NCBI RefSeq assembly: GCF_905475465.1
Contig: NC_062243.1
Span: 7,712,267-7,776,266, forward strand
Reading direction: 5' to 3'
DNA: 64,000 bases
Source of the DNA: Pieris napi
Taxonomy: Eukaryota > Arthropoda > Insecta > Lepidoptera > Pieridae
Part shown: in pieces, positions 63,701 through 64,000 of the stretch
Layout of the letters: each line of letters begins with the position of its first letter
Position numbering within the stretch: the first letter of the stretch is position 1
The notes under the pieces: model-generated
Databases searched by the model: none
What the model saw: only the letters and a program-made list of their open reading frames with translations
Told to the model about the DNA's origin: nothing
Program-made: the position numbers and the translations under genes

Positions 63701-63716
63701 TTGTCTGCCATTCACT
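45676..63716 (-). CDS. lig: Lingerer (UBAP2/UBAP2L homologue), 23 exons in window, N-terminus outside
   Basis: Cytoplasmic RNA-granule protein; Drosophila Lingerer acts with Fmr1, Caprin and Rasputin, restrains growth and is needed for copulatory behaviour. The exons below join in frame to 866 codons plus TAG. Order of regions (numbered within the fragment): Lys-rich then Arg-rich stretch (1-45); RGG repeats with RGVARGGRGGRGGRRGGGRG (46-94); acidic TEDWDNEEWSGSLSDTK (about 105-121); the family-defining IPSSAVEMPG...VQFGALEPD (275-303), equivalent to the UBAP2L motif; long Gln/Pro, Ala/Ser and His-rich tracts; LPPGYAYFYQPPPTTYQYGV (697-716); C-terminal PTYSQSYWAPN. The UBA domain expected at the N-terminus is beyond the right edge. 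All introns are GT-AG. Extra phase-0 exons could have been missed; the GQ.IDL..LL motif of relatives was not found. Confidence 0.9.
47023..47133 (-). CDS. lig: lig exon
   Basis: Acceptor AATGTTCAG|ACATACG. Encodes TYEKAGFHSGTPPPFGAASH, then LYIAPPHHHPHHHPQHQ; donor CACCAG|GTAACG. Symmetric, 111 nt. A plus-strand frame over the same bases is a shadow. Confidence 0.88.
47929..48170 (+). mobile_element. SINE copy 4, in a lig intron
   Basis: tRNA-like head GTGTTGCCTAGTGGCTTCAG, then GAGGTCGTAGGTTCAATTCC, followed by CCAATGGACTGTGC and AAAACATCGTGAGAAAACC, as in the other copies. Diverged; no clear target-site duplication. Confidence 0.65.
48267..48370 (-). CDS. lig: lig exon
   Basis: Acceptor ACTTGCAG|GCGGTCC completes a Gly codon. 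Encodes GPYTGNANKTAAAASADLTN then AMYGKAHVTLNKVN; donor GTCAAT|GTGAGT. Confidence 0.88.
48482..48960 (-). pseudogene. Non-LTR retrotransposon fragment with internal deletion
   Basis: The minus strand has ESKGEALAASLDIAKAFDRV, then SYGFPDGLCRWLANFLVGRS and IKVLVDGACSNPRPINAM (RT region around the first catalytic Asp). It then jumps to the 3' tail, read in another frame as RYDLQIFKKRAYSSLKGRQR, followed by the non-coding block with GGCCGGCAACGCACCCACTA. The rest of the RT domain, including the catalytic box, is deleted. It lies in a lig intron. Confidence 0.75.
49268..49406 (-). CDS. lig: lig exon
   Basis: Acceptor ATTTACAG|TATGGTGG. Encodes YGGGSNVGG, Gly/Val repeats, then KVSAYSQQQQPPYDAQDTYK and P; donor AACCAG|GTATAC, phase 1. 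Confidence 0.87.
49822..49902 (-). CDS. lig: lig exon
   Basis: Acceptor TTTCATTAG|GTTCCAGC. Encodes VPAALPPGYAYFYQPPPTTY then QYGVYPT, a conserved UBAP2L/Lingerer block; donor CCAACT|GTAAGT. Symmetric, 81 nt. Confidence 0.92.
50258..50359 (-). CDS. lig: lig exon
   Basis: Acceptor TATCGCAG|GGTGGATAC. Encodes GGYYEVGYGGRDGSTFGLGA then AERFPRTDAASPQQ, matching the GRDGS...KFGRGDASSP block of UBAP2L; donor CAACAG|GTAACA. Symmetric. Confidence 0.9.
50531..51422 (+). pseudogene. Decayed mariner transposon in a lig intron
   Basis: The ends share GGTAAYRCTGAAAATGTTTAGAA in inverted orientation (left about 50539, right ending about 51412), bordered by TA. The interior, across several frames, reads EGRPLTATTEDNISVARRMI, EDKRVTHQQMR, GDESWIYC-like sequence (first catalytic Asp region) and, near the end, PEVAVKAYENAIEETHKEEW then AHCFSQWFHPMRRCVERNGD, the mariner C-terminus. 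The middle with the remaining catalytic residues is deleted. Confidence 0.75.
51594..51739 (-). CDS. lig: lig exon
   Basis: Acceptor TATTTGCAG|CAAGTGC. Encodes a Ser/Gly/Ala stretch, then GGALYGGAYYDEQLCRGTLP and HHM, comparable to the YYSIPF-type region of UBAP2L; donor CATATG|GTGAGT. Confidence 0.87.
52014..52101 (-). CDS. lig: lig exon
   Basis: Acceptor AATTTTCAG|TACGACAA. Encodes YDNSVASSNSLTNAATTQQS then STAKVVTTT; donor ACTACAG|GTGAGA, phase 1. Confidence 0.85.
52468..52578 (-). CDS. lig: lig exon
   Basis: Acceptor TTATTTCAG|CAAACGTC. Encodes QTSSTAGVYGGSALYTAAPY then TPYQPSQLPAKHKEQTQ; donor ACACAG|GTACGA. Symmetric, 111 nt. Confidence 0.85.
53261..53422 (-). CDS. lig: lig exon
   Basis: Acceptor TTATTTTAG|GTAAACTC. 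Encodes VNSSSGSLAGAVAGAGVAGV, a Gly/Ala/Val tract, then NPAPYPSSVTLTTYQPIMNS and YQ; donor TATCAG|GTACAA. Symmetric, 162 nt. Confidence 0.85.
53747..54125 (+). pseudogene. Remnant of a transposon-derived helix-turn-helix gene, two exons
   Basis: Plus strand, exon 53747-53858: SAREMI, stop, KVKEFCEAEHKNQGVLIPLN then NVRKIVAAIT. Donor-like AACAA|GTACTT; acceptor TTAATTGCAG at 54053; then VSE, stop, TVTRITNEGITAACTPKK. Joined, this gives the pattern IPL..V..RVAA.TG.S..TV.RI..EG known from many lepidopteran transposon-derived HTH proteins. Two stops make it dead. It sits in a lig intron in antisense. Confidence 0.45.
54690..54770 (-). CDS. lig: lig exon
   Basis: Acceptor TTTCGCAG|CCGGTGAC. Encodes PVTGAATVYPSGGVSHHPYG then SALYAPQ; donor CCACAG|GTATTA. 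Symmetric, 81 nt. Confidence 0.85.
55334..55455 (-). CDS. lig: lig exon
   Basis: Acceptor GGTTTCCAG|CCATAG completes a Ser codon. Encodes IEKLSASLAAAVVADTSASS, then a His-rich stretch QHHHQHYAHHNHRTK; donor ACGAAG|GTAATG. Confidence 0.85.
55689..55770 (-). CDS. lig: lig exon
   Basis: Acceptor TTATTTCAG|TTAAATG. Encodes LNESLNAVDSSNISQPTTAE then PAVSNTT; donor CTACAT|GTAAGT, phase 1. Confidence 0.85.
56077..56166 (-). CDS. lig: lig exon (alternative acceptor adds 12 nt)
   Basis: Acceptor CCTCGCAG|GTGACGTC. Encodes VTSQAEQPIATSHDTVSEAS then TPTYPNSNAM; donor GCTATG|GTGAGA. A second AG 12 nt upstream (exon to 56178) would add four residues, YASQ, in frame. Confidence 0.8.
56227..56577. mobile_element. 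Helitron-like non-autonomous element, copy 1
   Basis: It starts TCTTAATATATATAT and ATTACGTGTCACGTTGTTTG and ends GCTTGGCCGAGTCTGCTAGT. A TC start and a CTRRT end preceded by a GC-rich short palindrome are Helitron signatures. It contains the AACAGATGGCGCTGTG block. The second copy is at 59858-60187. The base after CTAGT is A rather than the usual T. Confidence 0.6.
57055..57327 (-). CDS. lig: lig exon with family-defining motif
   Basis: Acceptor CCTTATAG|ATACCATC. Encodes IPSSAVEMPG, then GIFLDVQFGALEPD, then a long Gln/Pro/Thr-rich tract ending VQQRPKQ. The IP.SAVEMPG...QFGAL motif is diagnostic of UBAP2/Lingerer. Donor AAGCAG|GTAGAT. Largest exon, 273 nt, symmetric. Confidence 0.92.
57559..57921. 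mobile_element. GAAGTTATACTTC-family element, copy B
   Basis: Inverted relative to 16631-17066 and sharing both ends: GAAGTTATATTTCTTTAGGC, TGAGAGTGAAATTTTACGAT and GCGCGCGCACCG at one end, and AAGAAGTATAACTTCTTACG with AAGTACACGCACCC at the other. The interior is AT-rich and poorly alike. It lies in a lig intron, directly followed by a LINE fragment. Confidence 0.5.
57925..58390 (-). pseudogene. Non-LTR retrotransposon endonuclease-domain fragment
   Basis: The minus strand encodes EGLDLSILWLRVDCDDTSAI, then RLHRSHSQNFETDQFIGHIQ, then MATDSLLEKVPSAVILIHGD and FN. The GDFN motif and LYRSHSGNAETD-like run belong to the apurinic-type endonuclease of Jockey-like elements. After a break the sequence continues HDFALSYDLTQMVPVITRVQ and then joins a tail-like LTSTKNEFDLGPFKKRAY, so an internal deletion has removed RT. 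Confidence 0.75.
58895..58986 (-). CDS. lig: lig exon
   Basis: Acceptor CTTGTGTAG|GTGTGTACG completes a Ser codon. Encodes VYASNYGVYGSADLANQRKP then QRARVPPPSK, the basic stretch just before the family motif; donor TCTAAG|GTATTA. Confidence 0.85.
59397..59481 (-). CDS. lig: lig exon
   Basis: Acceptor TTTTTTCAG|CCAATGGG. Encodes PMGMSGSLSAAQSQYLSQLT then HQAQRHEN; donor GAAAACA|GTATGT, phase 1. Confidence 0.85.
59858..60187. mobile_element. Helitron-like non-autonomous element, copy 2
   Basis: Same boundaries as 56227-56577 (TCTTAATATATA ... GGTCTGCTAGT), over 90% alike by eye through most of its length. It has an extra block after TTTGTCCGCTA (CTCCTCAACTACCGAAGCGA) that copy 1 lacks. It lies in a lig intron. 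Confidence 0.6.
60336..60446 (-). CDS. lig: lig exon
   Basis: Acceptor GAATTTCAG|CAACAAATG. Encodes QQMVSVPGGVPATGGPVNVQ, then a Pro/Ala stretch ending VDTYHHHQ; donor CATCAG|GTAAAG. Symmetric, 111 nt. Confidence 0.85.
60447..61161. other. lig intron, no recognised content
   Basis: AT-rich intron sequence; nothing recognised. Confidence 0.4.
61162..61260 (-). CDS. lig: lig exon
   Basis: Acceptor TTTGCAG|GAGGATTGG. Encodes EDWEVPESNGPTEGHIPTYT then YHNTQQQHSNIIE; donor ATCGAG|GTGAAT. Symmetric, 99 nt. Other frames are open too; this one is chosen because both neighbours require phase 0. Confidence 0.75.
61665..61736 (-). CDS. lig: lig exon
   Basis: Acceptor TACGTAG|GTGTTCAC. Encodes VFTPSSLAQNAADGNGAPAQ then VTVN, equivalent to the [IV]FTAS...VT segment of relatives; donor GTTAAT|GTGAGT. 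Symmetric, 72 nt. Confidence 0.85.
61737..62793. other. lig intron, no recognised content
   Basis: AT-rich intron; a 76-codon plus-strand frame at 62089-62319 shows no family features. Confidence 0.4.
62794..62873 (-). CDS. lig: lig exon
   Basis: Acceptor CTTTCAG|GTGGCAAC. Encodes GNMGDSFPTTEDWDNEEWSG then SLSDTK, matching the TEEWGTEDWNEDLSETK-like segment of UBAP2L; donor ACAAAG|GTCGGT. Confidence 0.88.
63023..63169 (-). CDS. lig: lig exon, RGG region
   Basis: Acceptor ATGACAG|GTCGTGG. Encodes the Arg/Gly region RGEGEGIRGRGSGRGRG, then RGG repeats, ending ENWNNGDN; donor GATAATG|GTAAGT. Overlapping plus-strand frames here are shadows of its low complexity. Confidence 0.88.
63170..63580. 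other. lig intron, no recognised content
   Basis: AT-rich intron; nothing recognised. Confidence 0.4.
63581..63716 (-). CDS. lig: lig exon (first in window)
   Basis: Acceptor GATACAG|AGTGAATGG. Encodes SEWQTNEKKKKKPPAPSGNG, then a run ending RDSRGRSGPRPR; donor GACCAC|GTAAGT, phase 1. Confidence 0.85.
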
Positions 63717-63980
63717 CTGTATCCGCAAATAAATGAAAAAACTTTAAATTTGCAAGTGCTACAGCAGCTAAATATGTCAATTGATGATTTCAAAAGTCTC
63801 TTTAGAGTTGCAGGTACAATATCTTTCAGAGGTATGTCTAGACTCTGATTTTTCATTCAGTAGAATTCTGACATTTCACAAGTGTTGCTACTAAAAAAGT
63901 TCTCCACCGACAAAAAGGGACAAATTTGACCCAATTGAAGGCAATAAAAAATAATAATAATTTATTCTTTAGCTGGCATC
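63717..63980 (-). other. lig intron running out of the window
   Basis: Upstream of the acceptor at 63716. No frame resembling the UBA domain is present, so that domain must be encoded beyond the right edge. Confidence 0.5.
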
Positions 63981-64000
63981 ACTGCCTACTTATTCCAGGT

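Noticed and set aside
1..63980. CRISPR arrays, rRNA genes, bacterial operons, gene clusters
   Set aside because: No spaced direct-repeat array, no rRNA core sequence and no prokaryotic gene arrangement occur. The window is ordinary insect nuclear DNA, and no coordinated multi-gene system is visible.

Overview
This looks like nuclear DNA of a moth or butterfly (Lepidoptera). It is AT-rich, its genes have short introns, and its interspersed repeats look lepidopteran: a tRNA-headed SINE, non-LTR retrotransposon 3' tails with the GCCGGCAACGCAC-type block, Helitron-like repeats ending in CTAGT, and small inverted-repeat transposons. All assignments were made by eye; no database search was run.

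Layout. Positions 1-10,100 are gene-poor and hold transposon debris, including two inverted copies of a G/C-homopolymer element and RTE and LINE tails. At 10,467-11,681 (minus) is an apparently intronless La-related protein 6 gene (LARP6, the Acheron/Achilles family) with a TATA-containing core promoter and a tiny upstream ORF. From 12 to 41 kb no multi-exon gene was recognised. That stretch holds an elongator tRNA-Met(CAT), a tRNA-Leu(CAG), a 5'-truncated non-LTR retrotransposon with an intact reverse-transcriptase ORF, SINEs (one with a perfect 17-bp target-site duplication), a MITE present twice, and two unassigned segments at 15.1-15.7 kb that resemble NTR/TIMP domains.

At 41,569-43,853 (plus) is a complete four-exon 6-phosphogluconolactonase gene (233 aa), the second enzyme of the oxidative pentose phosphate pathway. 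About 1 kb of mariner-superfamily transposon with terminal repeats and TA flanks sits inside its intron 2.

From 63,716 down to 45,676 (minus), convergent with the lactonase gene, runs lingerer (UBAP2/UBAP2L family). I reconstructed 23 exons with consistent phases (866 codons plus stop, including the RGG region, the family-defining motif and the C-terminal tyrosine/tryptophan motif). The N-terminal UBA-coding exons lie beyond the right edge. Its introns hold a decayed mariner, two LINE fragments, two Helitron-like copies, a SINE, a MITE and the spliced remnant of a transposon-derived helix-turn-helix gene.

The three protein genes belong to unrelated pathways (RNA binding, sugar-phosphate metabolism, RNA-granule/growth control) and show no sign of acting together. 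I see no convincing undescribed multi-gene system. The most original leads are the NTR/TIMP-like segments, the transposon confined to the lactonase intron, and the hairpin-bearing inverted-repeat element.
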